Assembly: GCA_937872385.1 (NCBI GenBank)
Contig: CALMSO010000098.1
Span: forward strand, 60,120-124,119
Length of the DNA stretch: 64,000 bases
Direction: 5' to 3'
From: an uncultured Saprospiraceae bacterium
Lineage (GTDB): Bacteria; Bacteroidota; Bacteroidia; Chitinophagales; Saprospiraceae
The notes under the pieces are model-generated. The model was not told where the DNA came from. It searched no databases and saw nothing but the letters and a program-made list of their open reading frames with translations. Both the position numbers and the translations under genes were made by a program. Positions 18,887-24,394 of this stretch are shown here, one piece after another; positions within the stretch are counted from its first letter, which is position 1; each line of letters starts with the position of its first letter.

Positions 18887-19025
18887 AATATTTCACGCGT
18901 GCAAATAGTGCCAAAACACCGACGGCGCTCAAAATAAGCTCGGTGTGTTCATTATTCATTATTCAAAAATCTTTACAATTATGAAAACATTGGAAATGAA
19001 TCAAATGGAAATGTTGGAAGGGGGA
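18887..19025 (+). repeat. leader-block repeat, copy 1 (subfamily A)
   Basis: Starts at aatatttcacgcgtg, contains hairpin arms ACACCGA (18916-18922) and TCGGTGT (18940-18946), two ATTCATT-like units, and continues through the start codon to the Gly-Gly codons of the peptide at 18981. Almost identical to copy 5 (23534-23672). The similarity ends at the GG codons. Confidence 0.9.
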
Positions 19026-19184
19026 GGATGGACCTCAGCAGGTCTTGCTTGTTTCGTAGCAGGTTTGGGAACCGCTGCCGTAATAGGATCAGGTCCTTTT
19101 GCCCCGGGAACTGCTATGCTCGTAGGGTGGGGTCTTGGAACTGCAATTGGAACCTGCGCAGGATTGATTGCAACAGCTATTTGA
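18981..19184 (+). CDS. double-glycine-leader peptide 1 (class IIb bacteriocin-like)
   Basis: 67 residues. The leader MKTLEMNQMEMLEGG ends in the Gly-Gly that peptidase-containing ABC exporters cut, as in the lactobin/cerein-7B type of class IIb bacteriocin precursors. The ~52-residue core (from GWTSAGLACFVAGL) is glycine/alanine-rich and hydrophobic, with GxxxG-type spacing and two Cys. An upstream in-frame ATG at 18945 belongs to the repeated 5' leader and is not needed. Core after cleavage would be a membrane-active peptide. It is followed after 37 bp by a second GG-leader peptide, so the two could form a two-component bacteriocin; that pairing and any antibacterial action are inference. 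Confidence 0.8.
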   Translation: MKTLEMNQMEMLEGGGWTSAGLACFVAGLGTAAVIGSGPFAPGTAMLVGWGLGTAIGTCAGLIATAI

Positions 19185-19221
19185 TTGATGTTAAATTATT
19201 AACTATTCAAATGAAATAAAA

Positions 19222-19437
19222 ATGAAAAATTTAAATCAAAATCAGCTCTCACAAATTATTGGTGGAAATTTCATGGATGGCTACTGCGGTGGCGCAGGTT
19301 TAGCCACAATAGGACGTGCCATTCTTTTAGGAAGTATCAAAGCTGCATTCGGGGGCCCAGTAGGCACTTTTTTGGCAGTAAGTGATATAGCTTGTGCCGG
19401 ATACGGTGTATATGGCATGATCAAAAATTGGAACTAA
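19222..19437 (+). CDS. double-glycine-leader peptide 1b (partner peptide, ComC-type leader)
   Basis: 71 residues beginning MKNLNQNQLSQIIGG, a different but equally typical double-glycine leader (LxxxxLxxIxGG). The core (NFMDGYCGGAGLATIGRA onward) is Gly/Ala-rich with a hydrophobic stretch and two Cys (YCGG and DIACAG), ending KNWN. It sits 37 bp after peptide 1 with no promoter-like gap, suggesting joint expression as a two-peptide system. A 12-bp hairpin follows before the small membrane protein gene. Confidence 0.78.
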   Translation: MKNLNQNQLSQIIGGNFMDGYCGGAGLATIGRAILLGSIKAAFGGPVGTFLAVSDIACAGYGVYGMIKNWN

Positions 19438-19455
19438 GCACCAAACAATCTAATT

Positions 19456-19493
19456 GTGCTTGCTCATTACATAAATATACGATGGGCAAGCAC
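19456..19493 (+). other. intercistronic hairpin after peptide 1b
   Basis: gtgcttgctcat (19456-19467) pairs with atgggcaagcac (19482-19493) with one G-T pair. No T-run follows, so it is more likely an RNA-stability or partial-termination element between the peptide genes and the next gene than a full terminator. Confidence 0.55.
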
Positions 19494-19516
19494 GTTGTAC
19501 ACTAAATCTCAAAATC

Positions 19517-19711
19517 ATGGCGAACTTTAAAAACATCCATTTTTTATCAATGCTCATTGCGTCGTTTTTTTTCACTCTTTTTTTGATGGATATTCTAAAT
19601 ATTACCCATTTTTCACTCAAACTTCGATACCTTTTCTTAACTATAACATTTTTAATTTTTTCTGCATACATATTATACTATTTTTTAAAAAAAGATTTAA
19701 AGGAAGAATAG
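19517..19711 (+). CDS. small two-helix membrane protein, candidate immunity protein
   Basis: 64 residues with two hydrophobic helices (FLSMLIASFFFTLFLMDIL and LFLTITFLIFSAYILYYFL) and a charged C-terminal tail (KKDLKEE). The size, topology and position right after a GG-peptide pair match small immunity proteins of class II bacteriocin operons, but no specific family is recognised. Similar-sized two-helix proteins follow the peptides at 20275 and 21768. Confidence 0.6.
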   Translation: MANFKNIHFLSMLIASFFFTLFLMDILNITHFSLKLRYLFLTITFLIFSAYILYYFLKKDLKEE

Positions 19712-19788
19712 TTCTTATATTTCGTGGCGCTTTTGGCGTCCCTTACACTTGTATGGATACAAGATTTTCAAACATAAGAGCTAATACC

Positions 19789-19803
19789 ATTTACGATTTA
19801 CGA
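19789..19803. repeat. short heptad pair (ATTTACG type)
   Basis: Two 7-mers, atttacg atttacg, lie at the border where similarity to the DUF4412-like gene begins. They resemble the heptads at 41465-41534. Confidence 0.35.
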
Positions 19804-19813
19804 AGTCCGACCT

Positions 19814-20155
19814 ACGGCTTCCGGTAATAAAATAAATTACAGTTCCATCCCAATGGAGAATATGGTACACCTGAAATGCACCCGCAAAAGCCGGGAAACC
19901 AAAATGATAAGCGGCTACCGCTGCCGGAAGTATGAATACCTGACGCATGACGGCAGAACCCGAATTATTGGCTGGATAGCGGAAGATATTGAATTCAATA
20001 AGTCTGTGCAGTACAGCGGTTTTTTCAGGCAAATCTTTTTACCGGATGGGCTGGCATTTGAAAAGAGAATGATTTATGGAGAGGTGGAGCATTTGTGGAA
20101 AGTTACATCCATTGACATGAAAAAAATTTCGGATGAGGCTTTTGCGTCACCCTGA
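19814..20155 (+). pseudogene. 5'-truncated copy of the exported protein gene at 20791
   Basis: The frame from about 19814 (TASGNKINYSSIPMENMVHL) to the stop at 20155 matches the last ~115 residues of the complete gene at 20791-21420 residue by residue: GYRCRKYEYLTHDGRTRIIGW against GYRCRQYEYLTADGNTRIIGW, and LFLPDG..FEKRMIYGEVEHLW against LFLPDG..LEKRMIYNKVEHCW. The signal peptide and first half are missing. Like the complete gene, it runs straight into a leader block (copy 2), so the duplicated unit was probably gene end plus block. An internal Met could still start a 100-residue product. Confidence 0.7.
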
Positions 20156-20170
20156 TGCGCAAATTCTTAT

Positions 20171-20319
20171 TCCGATCAGGATATTTCACGCGTGCAAATA
20201 GTGCCGAAACACCAACGGTACTTAAAATCTGGCTTGGTGTGTCTATTTTGTTTATCTTTAAAACCTTTAAAATTATGAAAACATTGGAGTTGAATCAATT
20301 GGAAATGCTGGAGGGGGGA
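20171..20319 (+). repeat. leader-block repeat, copy 2 (subfamily B)
   Basis: Runs from tccgatcagg to the Gly-Gly codons of the peptide at 20275. Differs from copy 3 (21433-21580) at only one or two positions. Hairpin arms are ACACCAA (20209-20215) and TTGGTGT (20234-20240), a compensated change relative to copy 1. Confidence 0.9.
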
Positions 20320-20430
20320 GGAACACCTTCAGGCGGACAAATCTATTGTTATGCATCAACAACAATACTGGGCTTTTTCAATCCTGTATTAGGAGTTATT
20401 GGAGGCGCATTGTGCTTGTTTGTAGATTAG
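20275..20430 (+). CDS. double-glycine-leader peptide 2 (bacteriocin-like)
   Basis: 51 residues: leader MKTLELNQLEMLEGG followed by a short 36-residue core that begins GTPSGGQIYCYAS and ends in a hydrophobic stretch (LGFFNPVLGVIGGALCLFV). It has two Cys and a high Gly content. The long upstream extension of this frame is the repeated leader and should not be translated. The gene for a two-helix membrane protein starts only 14 bp later, so the two are surely cotranscribed and form a plausible peptide/immunity pair. No second peptide gene is present in this unit. Confidence 0.78.
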   Translation: MKTLELNQLEMLEGGGTPSGGQIYCYASTTILGFFNPVLGVIGGALCLFVD

Positions 20431-20444
20431 AAAAACTATTACTT

Positions 20445-20627
20445 ATGATCAAGAACGGAAAATTGACCTTGCTGTCAAAAATTTTGATGATTTTTCCATC
20501 TGCCATTATTTTATTTATCGTCCCTAAATACGCATTTATTTATTTAATTGTGTGTTTTTCGGTGATATTCTTGCTGGAAAGGTATCTGAAAGCATCTAGC
20601 CCGCAAGAGGAAATGAATAACGAGTAG
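20445..20627 (+). CDS. small membrane protein, candidate immunity protein (copy a)
   Basis: 60 residues: MIKNGKLTLLSKILMIFPSA, then two short hydrophobic helices (AIILFIVPKY and FIYLIVCFSVIFLL) and a charged tail ERYLKASSPQEEMNNE. It is nearly identical to the protein at 23181, differing at about 9 of 60 positions, mostly in the tail. It lies 14 bp after peptide 2 and directly before a terminator that is duplicated along with it. Immunity is inferred from size, topology and position. Confidence 0.65.
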   Translation: MIKNGKLTLLSKILMIFPSAIILFIVPKYAFIYLIVCFSVIFLLERYLKASSPQEEMNNE

Positions 20628-20635
20628 GTGGTGAG

Positions 20636-20670
20636 GATGGCTCGTATGTGTTGGTATGAGCCATCTTTTT
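20636..20670 (+). terminator. rho-independent terminator after candidate immunity gene a
   Basis: gatggctcgta (20636-20646) pairs with tatgagccatc (20655-20665) with one G-T pair, followed by TTTTT. The same terminator occurs at 23372-23407 after the duplicate gene. Confidence 0.8.
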
Positions 20671-20790
20671 CTGCTCTTGCCTCGGCTATGATAATGTCAG
20701 TTATCGGCAATTATCACATTCTTGTAATGGCAGTTGTGGAAAAGTTATGTCGGCTTTCGTTACCAATACTTAAAAATCAGTATAGTACAA

Positions 20791-21420
20791 ATGCGAAGTA
20801 AAAGAAGTATAATTTGGCTCATATTAATATGCTGCATTCATGCACTCAATGCACAGGGATTTGAGGGCAGATTAACGGTTGAGTTTTCGGAAATTTCAAT
20901 TGACAGTGCCATGCGTGAGAAAGAATTGGTATTTTTTGGTGCTGAACATATCGAACGTCGCAGCAGCAGTGTAGCAACCTACACTATAAAATCGGATAAA
21001 TTAATTGGCCGACAGGTTGATAAAAAAGGTGATTTGATATATAAGTACGTACAGTTAAAGCAGGAGGCATATTTAGTCACGTCAGGGGGTAAAAAAATTA
21101 ATTATAACTCCATTCCAATGGAAAATATGGCACAGCTCAAGCGCACCTACAAAGGTCTGGAAACCAAGACAATACACGGTTATCGCTGCCGGCAGTACGA
21201 ATATCTGACGGCCGATGGCAATACCCGCATCATCGGGTGGATTGCCGAATCCATCCCTTTCGATAAAAAGCGCCAATATCAGCAGTTTTTTAGGCAACTT
21301 TTTTTACCGGATGGGCTACCTTTAGAAAAAAGGATGATTTATAATAAAGTGGAACATTGCTGGCGAGTGACCGCTATTGATCTGCAAAAAATACCGGATG
21401 CCATGCTGACAATACCATAG
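20791..21420 (+). CDS. exported protein, DUF4412/GLPGLI-like
   Basis: Starting at 20791 the 209-residue product has a signal peptide (MRSKRSIIWLILICCIHALNAQ). The upstream in-frame ATG at 20734 would bury it. The mature part is predicted beta-rich and includes KTIHGYRCRQYEY, IIGWIAESIPFDKK and LFLPDGLPLEKRMIY, a layout like the periplasmic GLPGLI or DUF4412 proteins of Bacteroidota, in which a 'GY.C..Y' strand precedes a 'WvaesIp' strand. I rank this family link as tentative. The 3' half exists as a truncated duplicate at 19814-20155. Both copies directly precede a subfamily-B leader block. Confidence 0.7.
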   Translation: MRSKRSIIWLILICCIHALNAQGFEGRLTVEFSEISIDSAMREKELVFFGAEHIERRSSSVATYTIKSDKLIGRQVDKKGDLIYKYVQLKQEAYLVTSGGKKINYNSIPMENMAQLKRTYKGLETKTIHGYRCRQYEYLTADGNTRIIGWIAESIPFDKKRQYQQFFRQLFLPDGLPLEKRMIYNKVEHCWRVTAIDLQKIPDAMLTIP

Positions 21421-21432
21421 AAGCTAAGGCTG

Positions 21433-21580
21433 TCCGATCAGGATATTTCACGCGTGTAATAGTGCCGAAACACCAACGGTACTTAAAATCTGGCTTGGTG
21501 TGTCTATTTTGTTTATCTTTAAAACCTTTAAAATTATGAAAACATTGGAGTTGAATCAATTGGAAATGCTGGAGGGGGGC
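21433..21580 (+). repeat. leader-block repeat, copy 3 (subfamily B)
   Basis: Runs from tccgatcagg to the Gly-Gly codons of the peptide at 21536. It matches copy 2 except where 'cgtgcaaatag' reads 'cgtgtaatag'. Confidence 0.9.
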
Positions 21581-21736
21581 GCACTTGATTGCGATACCCA
21601 ATTGGGCTTAGGTTTTGGACTAATGGTTGGTGGTATATTGTTAGGTGTTGCCACTTTTGGTGTAGGAGCAGCTATAGCTGTAGTAGGTTATGGCATCGGC
21701 TGGCAGGGGGCCACTGGCCAAGGATGCAATCGCTAA
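21536..21736 (+). CDS. double-glycine-leader peptide 3 (bacteriocin-like)
   Basis: 66 residues: leader MKTLELNQLEMLEGG, identical to that of peptide 2, then a wholly different core ALDCDTQLGLGFGLMVGGIL followed by GVATFGVGAAIAVVGYGIGW and ending TGQGCNR. The core has repeated GxxxG spacing, one Trp and two Cys placed near its ends, which could form a disulphide. A second GG-leader gene follows 31 bp later, giving another candidate two-peptide unit. Confidence 0.8.
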   Translation: MKTLELNQLEMLEGGALDCDTQLGLGFGLMVGGILLGVATFGVGAAIAVVGYGIGWQGATGQGCNR

Positions 21737-21767
21737 ACCAATTTTATCAACCTAAAACAAGAATATT

Positions 21768-21974
21768 ATGGAAGTCATGACCTTAAATGAACTGGAGCTG
21801 ACATCAGCCGGTGGCGATGTGGTTGCAGGGCTTTGCGTTGGCATTGGTACAGGCTCTGTGATTTATGGTGTCGGTGTAGTTACGCAGTGGTGGAATCCAT
21901 TGGGTTGGGTAAGCGCAGCTTTCTTGGTTGCTGATGCTGCCTGCTTAGGGTATGGAAATAATTCAGATAGATAA
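21768..21974 (+). CDS. double-glycine-leader peptide 3b (partner peptide)
   Basis: 68 residues: MEVMTLNELELTSAGG is a double-glycine leader of a type different from the block leaders, followed by a Gly/Val-rich core DVVAGLCVGIGTGSVIYGVG with a WW pair and two further Cys (LCVG, AACLGYG). It has no leader block of its own and lies 31 bp after peptide 3, the same arrangement as peptide 1/1b. A strong hairpin follows at 21989. Confidence 0.77.
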   Translation: MEVMTLNELELTSAGGDVVAGLCVGIGTGSVIYGVGVVTQWWNPLGWVSAAFLVADAACLGYGNNSDR

Positions 21975-21988
21975 TTTTCAATGAATTC

Positions 21989-22015
21989 AATCGGCCGCAT
22001 CACATGCGGCTGATT
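21989..22015 (+). other. intercistronic hairpin after peptide 3b
   Basis: aatcggccgcat (21989-22000) pairs along all 12 bases with atgcggctgatt (22004-22015), with one G-T pair and a 3-nt loop. No T-run follows. It occupies the same relative place as the hairpin at 19456-19493 but has a different sequence. Confidence 0.6.
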
Positions 22016-22048
22016 AATCCATATTCCAAAACATTAAATCCCGCAAAA

Positions 22049-22222
22049 ATGAAAGCGACTTTAATTTTTATTCAAGTAGCTGCTGTTATTTTACTGCTGT
22101 TACATTTTTTTAATTTTATTACTAATAAATATATACCTGTAATTTGTTACAGCATCATTTTCATTTCTCTTATTGTCACATTAATACGACATAAATATCA
22201 GCAAAAAAAAGAATACACTTAA
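22049..22222 (+). CDS. small two-helix membrane protein, candidate immunity protein
   Basis: The start at 22049 gives 57 residues, MKATLIFIQVAAVILLLLHF, then a second helix YIPVICYSIIFISLIVTLI and the basic tail RHKYQQKKEYT. The in-frame ATG at 22004 lies inside the preceding hairpin and is unlikely to be used. It follows the peptide 3/3b pair as 19517 follows 1/1b. Unrelated in sequence to the other candidates. Function inferred from position and topology only. Confidence 0.55.
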   Translation: MKATLIFIQVAAVILLLLHFFNFITNKYIPVICYSIIFISLIVTLIRHKYQQKKEYT

Positions 22223-22238
22223 AATTCTTTAAGATAGA

Positions 22239-22451
22239 ATGATATGGCAAAAAAAGATTGCCGTTCTATTAGTGCTTACTTTGCTGTGCAGCGGCACGTA
22301 CTTAGGTGGTAATATTCTATAGAAAATTAGTCAAAAACAAAAAATAGATGAAACCCACCAAACCCTTTCGGCTTTCACCTTGCAGGGGATAGTGGGACAG
22401 GCTAAGCTACACATAAAGAAACAGATACGCATCGTAGTGCCAAAACACTGA
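22239..22451 (+). pseudogene. remnant of a membrane-anchored thioredoxin-like gene with an internal stop
   Basis: A single frame reads MIWQKKIAVLLVLTLLCSG, a TM/signal segment, meets TAG at 22320-22322, and then continues in the same frame as KISQKQKIDETHQTLSAFTL followed by QGIVGQAKLHIKKQIRI before TGA at 22449-22451. A TM anchor followed by a 'F.L.gi.Gq' stretch is how TlpA/thioredoxin-like proteins begin, including those often found with GG-peptide exporters. The frame runs into leader block copy 4, so the rest has been replaced. The thioredoxin assignment is tentative. Confidence 0.4.
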
Positions 22452-22562
22452 CGGCGCTCAAAACTCGGCTCGGGGTGTTCATTATTCATTATTCATTATT
22501 CAAAAATCTTTACAATTATGAAACAATTAGAAATGAATCAAATGGAAGTATTGGAGGGGGGA
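22435..22562 (+). repeat. leader-block repeat, copy 4 (subfamily A)
   Basis: Shorter at its 5' end (begins tagtgccaaaac, lacking the tatttcacgcg part) and carries one extra ATTCATT unit compared with copies 1 and 5. Ends at the Gly-Gly codons of the peptide at 22518. Its hairpin arms, ACACTGA and TCGGGGT, keep pairing except for one mismatch. Confidence 0.85.
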
Positions 22563-22736
22563 GCTAACTGCCTAAGAGCTGTGGGTGTAAACGCTGCGTT
22601 TTCTTTGATGTTTGGCGGCTGGGGGGGGCTGCAATTGGAGGCGGTCTCGCTTATGCTGCTTGTAAATATTCGGATAATCCATGTTGGATTGCTGGTGCTT
22701 GTGATCCACAGTTCTAATGAGCTATTATTTAGTTAG
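22518..22736 (+). pseudogene. double-glycine-leader peptide 4, frameshifted at a G8 tract
   Basis: Leader MKQLEMNQMEVLEGG followed by ANCLRAVGVNAAFSLMFGGW. As read, the frame then gives an untypical tail (LQLEAVSLMLLVNIRIIHV onward). Adding one G to the run of eight G at 22621-22628 restores a tail beginning GWGGAAIGGGLAYAACKY, then SDNPCWIAGACDPQF with a stop at 22715-22717. That version is Gly/Ala-rich with Cys residues like the other cores, so the intact gene very likely used that frame. The shift may be a real mutation, a phase-variable tract or a sequencing error. A hairpin follows at 22740. Confidence 0.7.
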
Positions 22737-22739
22737 TAA

Positions 22740-22773
22740 AGTGATGCGAGCGTATATCTTCGTTCGCATTACT
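22740..22773 (+). other. intercistronic hairpin after peptide 4
   Basis: agtgatgcgagcg (22740-22752) pairs over 13 positions with cgttcgcattact (22761-22773), including two G-T pairs, with an 8-nt loop. No T-run follows. Confidence 0.6.
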
Positions 22774-22842
22774 CTGCTAATTGATGGATTACCAATTTGG
22801 TAGTATATAATAATTTTAATTCAGTAGGTGTAAAAAAATTAT

Positions 22843-23130
22843 ATGGAAGAAATACTTTATTTAAACTTGAAGCAAAAGTTTCCGTTTTTCACATTTAGCA
22901 TAAAAAATGGAAAGCTAATAATAGCTAAGTTTCCCAATTTAGTGAGAATCGGCATTGATTTCTCCGAGTTGGATAAAAAGAAAGTCTATTTTTCAGCTAT
23001 TGTTTATCCAGTTGCTTATGTAATTTTTCCAGACTTGGATACTCAACTCTCTAATTTAAAAACCGAGGTAAAGAACTTTTTGAAGTCCAGGGAAATTATT
23101 TTTTATGATGTTTTCCAAGCACATTTATAA
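22843..23130 (+). CDS. hypothetical soluble protein in the cassette array
   Basis: 95 residues with no signal peptide or clear membrane helix; aromatic and lysine-rich (KQKFPFFTFSIKNGKLIIAK), probably an alpha/beta fold. It stands where an immunity gene would be expected after peptide 4, but differs from the two-helix proteins. Some class IIa-type immunity proteins are small and cytosolic, so the role remains open. No family recognised. Confidence 0.55.
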   Translation: MEEILYLNLKQKFPFFTFSIKNGKLIIAKFPNLVRIGIDFSELDKKKVYFSAIVYPVAYVIFPDLDTQLSNLKTEVKNFLKSREIIFYDVFQAHL

Positions 23131-23180
23131 ATAGCGTGTCAAAAAACGTAGTGTTAAATTTTTCAATAAATCTATAGCTT

Positions 23181-23363
23181 ATGATAGAAAACGGAAAATT
23201 GACCTTGCTGTCAAAAATTTTGATGATTTTTCCATCTGCCATTATTTTATTTATCGTCCCTAAATACGCATTTATTTATTTAATTGTGTGTTGCGCGGTG
23301 ATATTCCTGCTGGAAAGGTATCTGAAAGCATCCAGCCAGAAAGAAGAAATAAATAAGGGGTAG
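23181..23363 (+). CDS. small membrane protein, candidate immunity protein (copy b)
   Basis: 60 residues, near-duplicate of the protein at 20445: MIENGKLTLLSKILMIFPSA, the same two helices (CCAV replaces CFSV), and tail ERYLKASSQKEEINKG. The DNA is almost identical from about 23187 through the terminator at 23407. Here it follows a soluble protein instead of a GG peptide, so the duplicated segment was moved independently of its peptide gene. Confidence 0.65.
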   Translation: MIENGKLTLLSKILMIFPSAIILFIVPKYAFIYLIVCCAVIFLLERYLKASSQKEEINKG

Positions 23364-23371
23364 CTGGCGAG

Positions 23372-23407
23372 GATGGCTCGTATGTGTTGGTATGAGCCAT
23401 CTTTTTT
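23372..23407 (+). terminator. rho-independent terminator after candidate immunity gene b
   Basis: gatggctcgta (23372-23382) pairs with tatgagccatc (23391-23401), followed by six T. Duplicate of the terminator at 20636-20670. Confidence 0.8.
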
Positions 23408-23533
23408 CGATCTTGCCTCGGTGCGGTAAAGATTCGATTCTATGATAATGCTAAGTATCGGCAATTATCACAGGGTGGTGTATGTAGCAAGTCTAACTTT
23501 AATCTGCGCTATGGAATTGCTAGAGTGCTATAA

Positions 23534-23672
23534 AATATTTCACGCGTGCAAATAGTGCCGAAACCCCGACGGCGCTCAAAATAAGCTCGGTGTGTTCATT
23601 ATTCATTATTCAAAAATCTTTACAATTATGAAACAATTAGAAATGAATCAAATGGAAATGTTGGAGGGGGGT
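23534..23672 (+). repeat. leader-block repeat, copy 5 (subfamily A)
   Basis: Runs from aatatttcacgcgtg to the Gly-Gly codons of the peptide at 23628. Nearly identical to copy 1; in the first hairpin arm it has ACCCCGA in place of ACACCGA. Confidence 0.9.
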
Positions 23673-23861
23673 AGAAGTTGGAATTGTCATGGTGGTAGCC
23701 AAGTAGGGAATTGGCTGAGTGTTACAGGAGTAGTACTTCTTGGAGTAGCTACAGTAGCTACTGGTGGCGGTGCTTTGGCAATAGTCGCTGGAACATGGGG
23801 AACACTTGCCACGGTGAGCGGTGGAATTGTTGGTGCTGGTAATCTTATTGCTGGCTGTTAA
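23628..23861 (+). CDS. double-glycine-leader peptide 5 (bacteriocin-like)
   Basis: 77 residues: leader MKQLEMNQMEMLEGG followed by a 62-residue core beginning RSWNCHGGSQVGNWLSVTG, continuing VVLLGVATVATGGGALAIVA and ending GNLIAGC. It is Gly/Ala/Val-rich with Cys near both ends of the core, again permitting a disulphide, and two or three Trp. It is the last cassette of the array. A textbook terminator follows 14 bp downstream. Confidence 0.8.
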   Translation: MKQLEMNQMEMLEGGRSWNCHGGSQVGNWLSVTGVVLLGVATVATGGGALAIVAGTWGTLATVSGGIVGAGNLIAGC

Positions 23862-23875
23862 ACACCCTTCTTTAT

Positions 23876-23916
23876 TTGCAGTTGTCGATTAGGCTCGACA
23901 ACTGCAAAATTTTTTC
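23876..23916 (+). terminator. rho-independent terminator after peptide 5
   Basis: ttgcagttgtcga (23876-23888) is perfectly complementary to tcgacaactgcaa (23895-23907), a 13-bp stem with a 6-nt loop, followed by AATTTTTT. It separates the last peptide gene from the membrane-protein gene at 23930. Confidence 0.9.
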
Positions 23917-23929
23917 AAAAAAAATAACT

Positions 23930-24376
23930 ATGACAAATAGACTGTTGCTTATCAACCTTGCATCCATCTCCCTCTTTTTAGGTGCACTTAGTGGAACTAG
24001 CCAATGGATAATCATTATTTGCCATTTGGGTATAACATTATTCCTAATCGCGATGTCCCCAATCGCTTCAATCATTTTAGAAAGTGATTTAAAAGCCGAG
24101 CCTTATATGTTTTTTTTAGCATATATAATACTCTTGACTACCTTGGGGCAGTATTACACTTCTAAGTTATTAGCTTTTGTTAGCTTCTTAATTATTACAG
24201 GCTATTTCAGCTATTGCTTATTAAAAGTAAATAAGATCAAAGTTGGAATACAAGAAGATGAGTTAATAGAAAAATCATTTTTCCAATTATTGCTGGAGAA
24301 AAAAGAAGAACTGCTTTTAGCCCCGTCTTTGTTGATTTGGCTAACATTAAATATTGTACTTTCCTTACTTTACTAA
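23930..24376 (+). CDS. integral membrane protein at the end of the cassette array
   Basis: The start at 23930 lies just after the terminator; the in-frame ATG at 23876 lies within the terminator stem and is rejected. The 148-residue product has about five hydrophobic helices (MTNRLLLINLASISLFLGAL, IIIICHLGITLFLIAM, FFLAYIILLTTLG, LLAFVSFLIITGYFSYCLL, LLAPSLLIWLTLNIVLSLLY). It is followed after 18 bp by the thioredoxin/ABC chimera. In related loci a MauE-like membrane protein often partners the thioredoxin-like protein; here the sequence does not clearly show that family. Confidence 0.65.
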   Translation: MTNRLLLINLASISLFLGALSGTSQWIIIICHLGITLFLIAMSPIASIILESDLKAEPYMFFLAYIILLTTLGQYYTSKLLAFVSFLIITGYFSYCLLKVNKIKVGIQEDELIEKSFFQLLLEKKEELLLAPSLLIWLTLNIVLSLLY

Positions 24377-24394
24377 AATTCAAAATTTCGAATT

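Noticed and set aside
19853..20155. Intact 100-aa gene starting at an internal ATG
   Set aside because: It aligns with the C-terminal part of the complete gene at 20791 and lacks the signal peptide, so it is described as a truncated copy.
22004..22048. Longer start for the small membrane protein at 22049
   Set aside because: The extra 15 codons lie within the second arm of the 21989-22015 hairpin; the internal start leads directly into the first membrane helix.
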